Below are positions 24,882-34,705 of a stretch of DNA of 43,628 nt, piece by piece. Both the position numbers and the translations under genes were made by a program. The notes below the pieces were generated by a model, which worked only from the letters and a program-made list of their open reading frames with translations, had not been told where the DNA came from and ran no database searches. Numbering within the stretch: position 1 is the stretch's first letter; each line of letters begins with the position of its first letter. The stretch comes from CAZFER01 sp964517495. Lineage in GTDB: Bacteria; Hinthialibacterota; Hinthialibacteria; Hinthialibacterales; Hinthialibacteraceae. Where the stretch lies: NCBI GenBank assembly GCA_964517495.1, contig CAZFER010000054.1, positions 1 to 43,628 of the forward strand, written 5' to 3'.

Positions 24882-26345
24882 TCACTTTAAGTCATTATAC
24901 GTTGTTAATAATGCTTTCATGATTTTATTGGAGGTATCTTTTTCAACCATATTGGTTCCCATCCATGTTTCGTACCCACCATATTGATGTTGTTTGATGG
25001 TGGGGAGATAACCAAAGTAACCGTTTGCCATTGAAATTGTGAAAGATGGTTTGAATGGGCTTTTCTGTTTTAATTCCAAGCCAATTTCTACTAGTACTTC
25101 GAAGGGGATCATGGAGATTCCCAGTTCACCAATACGGAAAGTTTGCAGATCGATAGTGATTTGATCCGGGGAATTGTGCAGCTTTTTAATGCGATTAGCA
25201 TAGATATCTTCACGGCTGTGGTAGGTGGTTCGATCGTTATCCTGAGCCAAAATATGATTGGCATAGGCCAATTGATTTTCTGTTGGTTTGCGAACATCCA
25301 GTGTCAGCTGTTTCAGTCGTGCATCGAGGGGAACCCAATCGTGGAACTCCATTTTTTGATGTGCCTTGTAAACGGCTTGAGCCACTAAATCGGCTACATA
25401 TCGCATTTTTTCATAACGGCCCCAGCGTTTTTCTGAACTTACTTTCCAATTGATGTTATTAATATCGCCACTTGTGCCATTGGTCATGATACCCACAAAC
25501 GGAGGATGAGACCGGTTTGCTTTGAGTAATGCTTGAATTCGATCGGCAAACATGCCGAAATAATCCGCTGATACCGCCCCATGTTCGACACCGCCGACGT
25601 AGTGCAGAGAATAATTCGCCAGAAGGGCAATAGGTTCACCATCCTTTGTTTGAATGGATAAAAACGGGACTTCAGGATCGGTTGGTCCTGCGGGTTTTAT
25701 CAGATCCGAACTGCCGCGTGGTGGATTCATTCGAACTTGATCAACTCCTCCGAAGGGATTGCGTAGAGCGGTATTTTCTTTCATAAACCAACGGCGGTTA
25801 AACACGGATTCCGGCTCGTTTCCTTCGCCCCAGCCAATTTGTGCAGGTTCCAAATTATGGATGGCACATTGCACGCCATCGGCTATGCGGGTAACGATGA
25901 ATTTTTGGTACGTATTTAAAGGTTCATCTTCAACCAGGCGATTTGAGCCAAGTGCACTTACGGCGGAATGAGTGTGCGTGGCCGAAATCATGATGTTTTG
26001 TTCGGGAATATCCGTGTTTTCATGAATTTGCTTCCGGGCGGCTTTGCAGACTTCACTGGGCAAGCCTAACAGATCGCAAACCACAAACACCAGGCGTTGG
26101 TTGCCGTTATCGAGTACCAGACAGCGGGCATGCAGTTGGTCGTGGATATAACTTGCCTCAATTGGTTTCCAGCCACCTACGATAAGCCCACCCAAGGAGG
26201 GAGTAATGTTGCTGGCATAAGCCCCAGCCATGAATTGATCTGTTTGTGCCATTGCCGGAGAGGTAATTATGCATAGGATACATATTAATGTGAAACGGAG
26301 TATATGATGATCAATGTGGTTTTTTCCTGCCATGATTCGGTTCAT
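24882..26345 (-). CDS. Neutral/alkaline ceramidase-like amidase, exported
   Basis: A 487-residue protein matching the N-terminal catalytic region of neutral/alkaline non-lysosomal ceramidases. ATG 26345 follows GGGAGA; a long upstream extension is discarded. A signal peptide ends at SPAMA near residue 34. Family blocks are GAYASNITPSLGG, SATHTHSAV (zinc-binding histidines), NYSLHYVGG and MTNGTSGDINN. The C-terminal immunoglobulin-like domain of full ceramidases is absent. Many short proteins of this type in polymer-degrading bacteria have unknown substrates, so N-acyl hydrolysis of sphingolipid is only one possibility. It is divergent from the binding-protein operon and convergent with the FG-GAP gene. 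Confidence 0.85.
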   Translation of the reverse strand: MNRIMAGKNHIDHHILRFTLICILCIITSPAMAQTDQFMAGAYASNITPSLGGLIVGGWKPIEASYIHDQLHARCLVLDNGNQRLVFVVCDLLGLPSEVCKAARKQIHENTDIPEQNIMISATHTHSAVSALGSNRLVEDEPLNTYQKFIVTRIADGVQCAIHNLEPAQIGWGEGNEPESVFNRRWFMKENTALRNPFGGVDQVRMNPPRGSSDLIKPAGPTDPEVPFLSIQTKDGEPIALLANYSLHYVGGVEHGAVSADYFGMFADRIQALLKANRSHPPFVGIMTNGTSGDINNINWKVSSEKRWGRYEKMRYVADLVAQAVYKAHQKMEFHDWVPLDARLKQLTLDVRKPTENQLAYANHILAQDNDRTTYHSREDIYANRIKKLHNSPDQITIDLQTFRIGELGISMIPFEVLVEIGLELKQKSPFKPSFTISMANGYFGYLPTIKQHQYGGYETWMGTNMVEKDTSNKIMKALLTTYNDLK

Positions 26346-26556
26346 TGGTTCATCTCCCTTATTTATCGATAGTCTAATATACACCAATGGATTTTTCAGT
26401 GTATGGCAATCCGGCTTTATCTGAGTCAACCATACGCGAGACGTCATTGTTATCCTCAAGAAGAATCCAAATGTAGCAATTGTCTTTCTCATCCTTTTCT
26501 GTAATATAGATTTTTATCTGATAGAAATCGAGTTGTGCAAAAGGGGGAAAAGGGTA

Positions 26557-27522
26557 ATGATCTTTCGCAGAAAATGCTTAATAATTTATTCTTTATTTTT
26601 TATTATCTTTTTAAACGTGCCTGCCCATGTTCAAGCACAGAAACTGGAGAAAAAACAACTTCGTTTGGTATTTATTACTTGTACGGTTGAAGCTAAGTTT
26701 TTTGAACCAGTTAAAAAAGGGATGCGGGATGCAGCCCAAGCAATGAAGGTCCAGTGTGACTTTATAGGAACCAAAGGCGTGGATGTTTCCAGGCAAGCAC
26801 AAATGGTTCGACAAGCCGTCAAAGATGGGTATGACGGAATAGCCCTGAATATCATTGATGATGAAACCTTTGATGAAGTGGTGCTGTATGCTACTCAGCA
26901 AGGAGTTCCGGTTGTCGCTTTTAATGTGGACGATTACACCTCTCCCAATGCCCGTTTAAGTAGTGTCAATCAGAATTTCTTTGCAGCTGGAAAGAAATTG
27001 GCCCAAAATATGTTGCCTTTTATTCCTCCCAAAAGTCATGTTTTATTGACTTTGCATGACAAAGGTGTATCGGCGCTGGATGACCGCTTGCGAGGGGAAC
27101 AAGAAATTTTGAAGAAAAAAGAAATTACATGGACAGTTTTGGTTACCGGCAACGAATCCAAATCGGGTGCGGAACAAATTGCCAAGGCACTGCGCAAAAA
27201 TTCAAACATTCAGATTATTCTGGGTACCGGCCAGGCCGATACGGAAGCGGCTGGCCTGGCAATTGAAAAATACTATAAGAACAAAGGGTATTGGTCAGCC
27301 GGATTCGATTTATCTTCGGAGACCTTGCGATTAATTAAAGAAAATATCATTCGCTGCACCATTGACCAGCAACCTTATATGCAGGGCTTTTATCCAGTGG
27401 TTCAATTGGCCATGTACCTGCGTTATGGCTTGGAACCATCGGATATGGATGCAGGCGCCACCATAATAGACAAAACGAATGCCGATGAAGTGATTGAATT
27501 GACCAAACAGGGATACCGATGA
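26557..27522 (+). CDS. Periplasmic sugar-binding protein (RbsB-like, type 1 fold), orphan
   Basis: A 321-residue exported binding protein. ATG 26557 is preceded by a GGGGG run and AGGG at usable spacing; an upstream TTG is less likely. A signal peptide covers about residues 1-27. The fold starts LRLVFITCTVEAKFF and includes VRQAVKDGYDGIALN, GVPVVAFNVDD and GTGQADTEAAG, as in ribose/autoinducer-2 type proteins. No ABC ATPase or permease follows; instead the stop overlaps a URO-D family gene by four bases, and a sodium symporter comes next. It may serve as a sensor or a delivery protein. Confidence 0.85.
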   Translation: MIFRRKCLIIYSLFFIIFLNVPAHVQAQKLEKKQLRLVFITCTVEAKFFEPVKKGMRDAAQAMKVQCDFIGTKGVDVSRQAQMVRQAVKDGYDGIALNIIDDETFDEVVLYATQQGVPVVAFNVDDYTSPNARLSSVNQNFFAAGKKLAQNMLPFIPPKSHVLLTLHDKGVSALDDRLRGEQEILKKKEITWTVLVTGNESKSGAEQIAKALRKNSNIQIILGTGQADTEAAGLAIEKYYKNKGYWSAGFDLSSETLRLIKENIIRCTIDQQPYMQGFYPVVQLAMYLRYGLEPSDMDAGATIIDKTNADEVIELTKQGYR

Positions 27523-28772
27523 ATTCCAGAGACCGCATTATAAAAACGATTACCCATCATGAGCCTGACCGGATTCCCGTCGATCTTGGTTCCACTCCCA
27601 GCTCCGGCATCTCGGCCGTGGCCTACAACCGATTGGTTAATCATTTGAACCTTGCTGTTCAACCAACCAGAGTATACGACGTGGTGCAACAATTGGCCGA
27701 ACCTGATTATCCCGTGTTGGATTTGTTTGGCGCGGATATCTTGGATATCGGGCGCACTTTTAATCAAAATGAGGATGAGTGGTATGAAATAAAGCTGGCC
27801 GATAGCAGCGTGGCACATTATCCGGTCTGGTTCCGTCCGGAAAAAACAAACACCGGGAACTGGATTGCACGTTCGAAAGATGGAACACCTATCGCCGAAA
27901 TGCCGAATGGGGCAATGTTTTACGATCAAATCTATTTTCCTTATGAGAATGGGTATCCTGATGATTATTCCAACTTGCACGAAGCCATGAGCAAAGTGCT
28001 TTGGGCGGCGTTTGTACATAGCCCGTGGGACCATGCGAATGATGATCAATTCTGGCAAACACTGCGAACCAATGCCATCAACATACGTGAAACAACAGAT
28101 AAAGCCTTAATGATTGTGGTTGGATGTAATTTGTTTGAGTGGGGTACCTTTTTACGCCGAATGGATAATTTTTTAATGGATTTGGTTACCCAACCAGCGA
28201 AGGTGGAAACATTACTGGATGCACTGATGGAGGTTCATTTAACCACTTTGGAAAAAGTGTGCCAATCGGTTGGTGATATCGCCGATATTATTCGTTTCGG
28301 TGATGATTTGGGAATGGATTCAGGTCCATTTATGGCTCCGAAACTCTACCGGCAGCTGTTCAAGCCTCGTCATAAAATTCTATGTGATTACGTGAAAGCC
28401 CATAGTTCCATGCATCCCTTTTTGCATTCGTGCGGTTCCATTCAATTACTGTTGCCTGACCTGATTGAAGCAGGTTTCGAGATTGTTAATCCCGTCCAAA
28501 CCAATTGCCGGGGGATGGATCCCGTTCAACTTAAAAAAGAATTTGGTGAAGAAATCACGTTTTGGGGTGGAGGCTGTGATACACGCCATATTCTCAACTC
28601 AGCCACACCCCAGGAAGTCAAAACGCATGTATTAAACCGTCTTGAAATTTTTGCACCGGGTGGTGGGTTTGTCTTTAACACAGTGCATAATATTTTGCCG
28701 GAGGTTCCCCCTCAAAATATTCTGGGCATGCTCGAAGCATTGAATGAATTTAATACAACAGGAGCGGCTTAA
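27519..28772 (+). CDS. Uroporphyrinogen-decarboxylase-superfamily protein, probable methyltransferase or sugar-related enzyme
   Basis: A 417-residue cytoplasmic TIM-barrel protein of the URO-D superfamily. It begins NSRDRIIKTITHHEPDRIPVD, the usual opening of the non-heme branch. The HSCGSI motif near residue 307 and GGGCDTRH near 350 match the zinc-ligand region of corrinoid:CoM methyltransferases (MtaA/MtbA) and relatives. It is unlikely to be HemE: it is longer and lacks the usual HemE opening motif (RQAGR). It is translationally coupled to the binding protein upstream and followed 27 bases later by the symporter. In polymer-degrading bacteria such genes are often found in sugar loci with no known reaction. 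Confidence 0.8.
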   Translation: MNSRDRIIKTITHHEPDRIPVDLGSTPSSGISAVAYNRLVNHLNLAVQPTRVYDVVQQLAEPDYPVLDLFGADILDIGRTFNQNEDEWYEIKLADSSVAHYPVWFRPEKTNTGNWIARSKDGTPIAEMPNGAMFYDQIYFPYENGYPDDYSNLHEAMSKVLWAAFVHSPWDHANDDQFWQTLRTNAINIRETTDKALMIVVGCNLFEWGTFLRRMDNFLMDLVTQPAKVETLLDALMEVHLTTLEKVCQSVGDIADIIRFGDDLGMDSGPFMAPKLYRQLFKPRHKILCDYVKAHSSMHPFLHSCGSIQLLLPDLIEAGFEIVNPVQTNCRGMDPVQLKKEFGEEITFWGGGCDTRHILNSATPQEVKTHVLNRLEIFAPGGGFVFNTVHNILPEVPPQNILGMLEALNEFNTTGAA

Positions 28773-28799
28773 GCAAAACATCTAAAGGATTCTCCAAAC

Positions 28800-30587
28800 A
28801 TGGATATTCAAATTGCAACACCAGATTTTATCATTATTGTCGTTTATCTTATCTCAATCGTGGGCTTGGGATGCTGGGTGGGGATAAGAAGAAAGGGGAA
28901 AAAGAGCGATGGCAAAGCCTATTTTTTAGCCGGTGGAACACTCCGCTGGCCAATCATTGGCCTGGCATTGTTTTCAACCAACATATCCACCATCCATCTT
29001 GTGTCATTGGCCCAAGAGGGTTATGTCAATGGGCTGGCCTATGGGAATTTTGAGTGGATGGCGCCGTTTACCCTGATAATCCTGGCCCTTTTTTTCGCAC
29101 CATTTTATATTCGAAGCCGCGTGGCAACCTTGCCCGATTTTCTGGAAGCACGCTATAACCGCCATTGTCGTGATTGGCTTGCCATCTTATCGATTATTTC
29201 AGCCATCTTTTTGCATATCGGTTTTTCGTTGTACACCGGTGCGGTTGTTTTACAGGGTATGTTCGGTTTGGACATCCATTTTAGTATCATCCTGACCGCC
29301 ATCCTGACTGGATTATACACCATCATTGGCGGTTTATTGGCTGTGGTTGTCACCGAATCGATCCAAACTGTCATTTTATTAGTGGGAGCGATATGCATTA
29401 CCTTGATCGCCTACGTTCGTATTGGGGGTTGGGCCGAACTTGGGGCGGCGGTTGATCCCGTCCAGTTGACCGTATTGCGTCCCGCTGGTGATCCATCAGG
29501 CTTACCATGGTATTCGGTTCTTCTGGGATATCCGGTGATCGGAATATGGTATTGGTGCGCAGATCAAACCATTGTACAACGCGTATTGGGAGCGAAAGAT
29601 GAAAATCATGCCAGGTTGGGAGCCATCTTTGCTGGATTTATAAAGATTCTCCCTGTTTTTATTTTTGTGCTTCCTGGTCTTATTTGTCTTGGTTTGGTCA
29701 ATCAAGGTGAATTGGATATCAATAAAATGAAAAATCTGAATGTAGGCTCGCAAATTGTAGTGGATGATAAAAGCATTTCTGTCGCCCCATCTCAAAAAAT
29801 GCAACTACAGGGAAATGCTGTAGTGGTTGGTGGAAAATCGATTAATATTGAGGGGAAAGAGGTATACACACATAATGGCTCTCTTTTTATTGATGGAGTT
29901 GCCAAAAAAGATACCTTGGATATTTATGGCTTTATGATTCGTGAGTTGCTGCCGGTCGGCTTGAGCGGTCTTGTTGCGGCGGCTTTACTAGCGGCATTGA
30001 TGGGAACCGTTTCCGGTGCTTTAAATTCCATCGCAACACTCTTCAGCTATGATTTATACAAACGATGGAAACCAAACACTTCTGATCGAACCCTGGTCAC
30101 CATAGGCCGAATCGCCACCTTTCTCGCCATGATCGCAGCCATTTTGTGGTCGCCTTTTTTGAGCCGGTTTGAAAGCGTGTTTCAGGGAATTAATTCCATG
30201 ATTAGCTATATTGCCCCGCCCATAACCGTGGTTTTTCTATGGGGAGTGCTTTGGAAACGGGCTTCATCGATAGCCGCACAAATAACGTTATATTGCGGTT
30301 CCGCCCTGGGATTGACAGTCTTCCTATTGGATTGGTATAAAGACGCCACCGGCTGGAATGTACCCTTTATGATGGCCGCATTTTACCTTTTCGTGATTTG
30401 TTCTTTAATCCTTTTTGCTGTTTCCATGATCGTTCCCCATACTCATACTTCTGAAAGTGAACGTCTGGTTTGGTCCAATCCATTAGAGGCTATCAAAGGG
30501 CAAGAATGGCGCGGCATCTTCGATTATCGCTTTCTCTCCGGATTATTAGTGGTCGTGATGATTCTACTTTACGCCATATTCCGATGA
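28800..30587 (+). CDS. Sodium:solute symporter (SSS/SLC5 family) with a periplasmic beta-repeat insert
   Basis: A 595-residue membrane protein with the SSS core: YFLAGGTLRWPIIGLALFSTNIS near 40-62, ADQTIVQRVLGAKDE near 256-270, and LLPVGLSGLVAAALLAALMG with LNSIATLFSYDLYKRW near 382-420. Between KILPVFIFVLPGLICLG and RELLPVG it carries about 70 extra residues (roughly 303-375), including two alike segments, IVVDDKSISV and VVVGGKSINI. By homology to SGLT topology this loop faces the periplasm. It is the last gene of the binding-protein/URO-D operon. The substrate is probably a sugar or organic acid. Confidence 0.9.
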   Translation: MDIQIATPDFIIIVVYLISIVGLGCWVGIRRKGKKSDGKAYFLAGGTLRWPIIGLALFSTNISTIHLVSLAQEGYVNGLAYGNFEWMAPFTLIILALFFAPFYIRSRVATLPDFLEARYNRHCRDWLAILSIISAIFLHIGFSLYTGAVVLQGMFGLDIHFSIILTAILTGLYTIIGGLLAVVVTESIQTVILLVGAICITLIAYVRIGGWAELGAAVDPVQLTVLRPAGDPSGLPWYSVLLGYPVIGIWYWCADQTIVQRVLGAKDENHARLGAIFAGFIKILPVFIFVLPGLICLGLVNQGELDINKMKNLNVGSQIVVDDKSISVAPSQKMQLQGNAVVVGGKSINIEGKEVYTHNGSLFIDGVAKKDTLDIYGFMIRELLPVGLSGLVAAALLAALMGTVSGALNSIATLFSYDLYKRWKPNTSDRTLVTIGRIATFLAMIAAILWSPFLSRFESVFQGINSMISYIAPPITVVFLWGVLWKRASSIAAQITLYCGSALGLTVFLLDWYKDATGWNVPFMMAAFYLFVICSLILFAVSMIVPHTHTSESERLVWSNPLEAIKGQEWRGIFDYRFLSGLLVVVMILLYAIFR

Positions 30588-30637
30588 TTTGAGATTGAAA
30601 GAGCAGAATAGAATGTATTCTCTCTAATCCTCATGAT

Positions 30638-33600
30638 TTATTGTTTCTGCATCGGCTTTAACGCAATTGATGCCAGGTTGAGATAACTGCATTTGCACCC
30701 CGATGCGGCATCAGGAACGGACACAATTCCGCCCGCGGGAATAGCATTGATCCAGCAGCCGGGACGGATGCCACCATAATTTCTGGTCTCTTTATCCTGT
30801 TGCAAGTCACGATACCCCAAAGTCGCTGAGCGGAACAATAACATTCGCTTTGAACTGGAAAGGATACCGCAGCCATAAGAGCGCGAGAAAGAGAAATCTT
30901 TTTGTTCACCGGTCAGCAAATCCCATGCACCAGGTTGGGCATAAACGGTTTGACCGTTAATCAGGGGCCGGGAAGCATAATTACATTCAATATTCCACAT
31001 ACGTTCCCCGGTCGAGGCACGAAACGCCGCCATGCTGCCTCCACTTTCTGATGCCAGACGAAAGCGGGTGGCTTGATAGGCCATCAATAAAACGTCATAT
31101 TCAACACTCAACGCAATCATTGTGCCATCTATCATTTCATCCTTTCCCCAAATCAAATCTCCAGTTTCAGCATTGAATGCTTTTAGAATTCCTGAAGGTT
31201 GCTCAACCTCTTCACCCCGGCGTTTGGCCTGATCAAAATCGATCTTATCCTGTTCTGCAATAGGACGATCGATCAAAAACACTTTACCATCACCAATTGC
31301 AATACAGTTATGCCGAATGGAATGCTCTGCTATATATTTCCATTTCAAATCACCCGTTTCAGTATCAAGGGCGAAAAATGCATCCGATTCGGTGAATTGC
31401 TCGCTCATATCCCCTTTGAGATAACGCCATTTGACAATGTGCTCCGTGTTGGCTGCTGAACCGAAAAGAGTATTGTCAACGCAAGCAATATATCCCCAGG
31501 TTTGAGGCTCTCCATTTTTTAAGATAGGAGTTGGATATTCATCCAGTTTTTGACCGGTGCCTGCGTCCAAGCGCAAGCAGTGGTTATCCACACGCACATA
31601 AACACTGTCACCATTCACGCAAAAGTTACTGTTGGTACCTGCGGTTCCCATCAGGTGATCCTGGTCATAGGCCTCCAAGATACCGGGCAATGAATACTGC
31701 CAAAGCGTTCGGCCATTATATGCATTGATCCCCCGCAGGGCATTGAGTCCTTCCACAAACAGGCGTCCATTGTGAAACAATGGAGCGGGTCCACGCCCAT
31801 GCCGCTGAGGCATCGTCAGATCGGCATCTCTGAACCATAACATCCCCAGTGGTCCATGAACGATGGAATCATCAGAGCAGCCGGTATTGGCAGGATCGGA
31901 ATATTGGTGAGTCCAACTTTGAGCACCGGCTAGCGCACCGCGTTTTTTAATGGTTAAGTCATCCAATGTGCCGGAAACCATCAGGCCGCCATAAGGCCGC
32001 TGCAATCGTTTGGCTTCATCACTCATCATGGCATGGTTATTACCATCAATCGCGTCACGCGATACCACTAAATCAGCAAAATAGTCTGGATAATGGATTT
32101 CAGCCATGTCAACATGATGAACAGTCACCCGCACACCGTATAATCCTGCAGCTTCCAATTTCTTGCGGGCTTTTGTGACTTGCTCAAGATCATCATCAAT
32201 AGCATAAATTTGCAAATTGGAACGTTTGGCCAATTCATACGCCAGCGCGCCATCTCCACAACCGAAATCAAGGCAATAACCTTTATTGATACCAGTTTGA
32301 TCTAAAATAGCCTTGGCTGCTTGTGCGTAAGTCGTGTTATCACTATAAGGGGATGGATTTATGTTGGGTTTGATTGTTTTCGGTTTTGTTTGATTCGCGC
32401 CATAACAATATATAAACCCTTTGCTGGTGCTGACATACAAACGGCCATTGGCGGCTGCCAGAGCGTAAGGCACCCCTTCAACCTTGGCTGACCAGGTGAC
32501 CTTCATGGTATCCGCATCGATGACACAAACAGAATCTTTTCCTCCGGATACAATGGTGTTACCCGCCACGATCAAGGATATACCATTTATGGGATGCTCA
32601 AGCGTATTGATGGCTTCAAGATCCTTGTGGATAACTTGATTTCCCCGTTTATCGGCGGTTTCATGATCAGCCCATCGATAAGTGGTAATATTGACACCAT
32701 TAGCCGCCACCGCACCGTTTGGGGTTGATGCGAATGCGGTTGAGTTTAAACCGTTACGCAAGTTACCAGTTTCCATTTCATATAAAACACCGCGATTATA
32801 AAAGCAGGGGCCTGCTGCTTGGATTTCCGCACCACCGTTTTGGCCATAACGTTGCAAATGAAAATACTGGAAAGAACCATCCTTGCGGTTGAATGAAGCT
32901 GGGACCGCTCGCCCTGTTGGTATTAACAAACGATCTTCACTCGCTGCAAGATAGCCTTGGGCCGCAACACCACTTTTGGCACGGGCGCCACCGTGGGGTT
33001 GGTCCCACTCCATCCCACCGGCTGAATCGTTTAGCCAGATTGTTTCTCCATTTTCGGCATCGAGGGCATAAATATAGATACCTTCAGATGGCCATATCCC
33101 GGCTGCGTAATAAAGGATGCCATCTTTCACCATCGGACCACCTCGCACCGGCCACTTGCTGACCATACGATCATTGCCCAGTACCATATTTTCAGCGGGT
33201 CCCCCACGTTTTTTCCAGATCAGTTCACCTGATTCTGCATTGAGACAATATAAATGGCCATCATCACTCGCTACGTATACACGATTCTTCCAAACCACTG
33301 GTGCAAATCGGATCGGCCCATCGGTCATGAATTTCCAACTAATCTCACTCGTTTTGGTGTTGAGCGCATATAAATTACCATCCGCGGAACTGCCGAAATA
33401 GAGCGTATCACCTGCAATCACTGGGTAGTAAGCCAAATCAAAATTCATCCGTACACTGATAGAAGGCCACGCTGGTTGTGGAGCGTGGCTAGACTGATGA
33501 ATCCATTGCAAATGGAGAGAGGAGGGCAGCGATTCATCGGTGTAATCGCTGCGAGCTGCATCGCCGCCTTTCATCGGCCAATCCGCAGCATTAACTGAAT

Positions 33601-33646
33601 TGAATGCCACCATTAAAATGGTTAATGAAACGAATATCTTTTTCAT
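30638..33646 (-). CDS. Exported PQQ-type beta-propeller protein with an embedded SAM-methyltransferase-like domain
   Basis: A 1002-residue protein. The start is ATG 33646, eight bases from GGAG; the ATG two codons upstream is too close. A signal peptide covers about residues 1-20 (ending VNAAD). Residues ~25-430 form PQQ-like repeats (GNLYALNTKTSEISWKF, GHLYCLNAESGELIWKK). Residues ~440-600 read as a class I methyltransferase: YCLDFGCGDGALAYELA then IYAIDDDLEQV. Residues ~600-980 return to PQQ repeats (FFALDTETGDLKWKY). No quinoprotein catalytic residues are evident. A cytoplasmic cofactor fold inside an exported propeller is odd; the domain may be structural. Confidence 0.85.
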   Translation of the reverse strand: MKKIFVSLTILMVAFNSVNAADWPMKGGDAARSDYTDESLPSSLHLQWIHQSSHAPQPAWPSISVRMNFDLAYYPVIAGDTLYFGSSADGNLYALNTKTSEISWKFMTDGPIRFAPVVWKNRVYVASDDGHLYCLNAESGELIWKKRGGPAENMVLGNDRMVSKWPVRGGPMVKDGILYYAAGIWPSEGIYIYALDAENGETIWLNDSAGGMEWDQPHGGARAKSGVAAQGYLAASEDRLLIPTGRAVPASFNRKDGSFQYFHLQRYGQNGGAEIQAAGPCFYNRGVLYEMETGNLRNGLNSTAFASTPNGAVAANGVNITTYRWADHETADKRGNQVIHKDLEAINTLEHPINGISLIVAGNTIVSGGKDSVCVIDADTMKVTWSAKVEGVPYALAAANGRLYVSTSKGFIYCYGANQTKPKTIKPNINPSPYSDNTTYAQAAKAILDQTGINKGYCLDFGCGDGALAYELAKRSNLQIYAIDDDLEQVTKARKKLEAAGLYGVRVTVHHVDMAEIHYPDYFADLVVSRDAIDGNNHAMMSDEAKRLQRPYGGLMVSGTLDDLTIKKRGALAGAQSWTHQYSDPANTGCSDDSIVHGPLGMLWFRDADLTMPQRHGRGPAPLFHNGRLFVEGLNALRGINAYNGRTLWQYSLPGILEAYDQDHLMGTAGTNSNFCVNGDSVYVRVDNHCLRLDAGTGQKLDEYPTPILKNGEPQTWGYIACVDNTLFGSAANTEHIVKWRYLKGDMSEQFTESDAFFALDTETGDLKWKYIAEHSIRHNCIAIGDGKVFLIDRPIAEQDKIDFDQAKRRGEEVEQPSGILKAFNAETGDLIWGKDEMIDGTMIALSVEYDVLLMAYQATRFRLASESGGSMAAFRASTGERMWNIECNYASRPLINGQTVYAQPGAWDLLTGEQKDFSFSRSYGCGILSSSKRMLLFRSATLGYRDLQQDKETRNYGGIRPGCWINAIPAGGIVSVPDAASGCKCSYLNLASIALKPMQKQ

Positions 33647-33924
33647 GAACATTACTCCGCGCTTTTTGATTAATGAATGTCAGGCATCGTGGGTGCGAAA
33701 AGGATCAATTTATGATTCCCGCAATTTATATACAATAATTTCATAGTTGTTTGATCTTTTAAACCCATAATGATTCAATTTAATGGGAAATGAACAAATT
33801 CCTAACCGTATTATATTGAATCCTGGTGAATTGAAGGTTTCAAATCACGTATGCTTCTACTCTATCATATTGTTATTGGTTAAACTATAGAGAGTAAATC
33901 TAATGTTGATCCTGCTTTTGTTTA

Positions 33925-34692
33925 ATGAAAACGCATAACGATTGGTTTTATCGGTTTTTTAATAGCGCTGATTATCTCGATATCTATCGTGACATGACCG
34001 GCCCCAAGCGCACCCAGCAGGAATTGCGCTTTTGCGAACGGGTGCTGGATTGGAGCAATAATGACCTGATTCTTGATGCTCCCTGTGGGGCGGGACGGCA
34101 TGCGATTAATCTTGCCCGCCGTGGTTATCACCTTGTGGGATTGGATATTTCCAATTTCCTCTTGGATCTTGCCAGGCATGACACCGAAACGCTTCCCTTG
34201 AATATTCCCACTCCTATGCTCACTCGTGGTTTAATGCAAGCCATTCCCTTTATGAATAATTCATTCGACTATGTCATTTGCCTGTTCAGCAGTTTTGGTT
34301 ATGGCAAAAACGAGGCAGAAAACCTGGCCATTATGGAAGAATTTGCCCGTGTAGCCAAACCCGGCGGGAAGATTCTCATCGATGTGATGAACCGGCATTT
34401 TATCCTTCCCCGATTAAACCGCGTCTATGATTCGGTCCAGTCAGGATTAAAAGTGCGTGAAGAGCGCACCGTTACGGATAACCAGCGCCGCCTGCATAAC
34501 ATCATCACCGTTCGTGATAAGAATGGCAACAAACGGCAATACCTCTATAACCCTTGGCTTTATAATGGGTTTGAGTTGTCATGGCTGGCGGCCAGGGCTG
34601 GTTTGAACGTGTGTGAGATATATGGCAACTTCTACGCTGAAAAATATGATCCCAAAAGCGAGCGGGCAATTTTATTGGCGCAAAAACAATAA
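33925..34692 (+). CDS. Class I SAM-dependent methyltransferase
   Basis: A 255-residue cytoplasmic protein. Motif I is LILDAPCGAGRHAINLA near 48-64, followed by LVGLDISNFLLDLAR (motif II) and FDYVICLFSSFGYG (motif IV) near 113-126. KPGGKILIDV near 148 closes the core. The C-terminal part is a small beta domain typical of small-molecule or tRNA-type methyltransferases; no specific subfamily is evident. It is divergent from the PQQ/methyltransferase-like gene across ~280 bases, and converges on the TerB-like gene with 13 bases between the ends. Confidence 0.88.
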   Translation: MKTHNDWFYRFFNSADYLDIYRDMTGPKRTQQELRFCERVLDWSNNDLILDAPCGAGRHAINLARRGYHLVGLDISNFLLDLARHDTETLPLNIPTPMLTRGLMQAIPFMNNSFDYVICLFSSFGYGKNEAENLAIMEEFARVAKPGGKILIDVMNRHFILPRLNRVYDSVQSGLKVREERTVTDNQRRLHNIITVRDKNGNKRQYLYNPWLYNGFELSWLAARAGLNVCEIYGNFYAEKYDPKSERAILLAQKQ

Positions 34693-34705
34693 TGATGAAG
34701 GCCAA

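Noticed and set aside
27423..28058. 211-residue minus frame
   Set aside because: Antisense to the end of the binding protein and the start of the URO-D-family gene, both clearly real.
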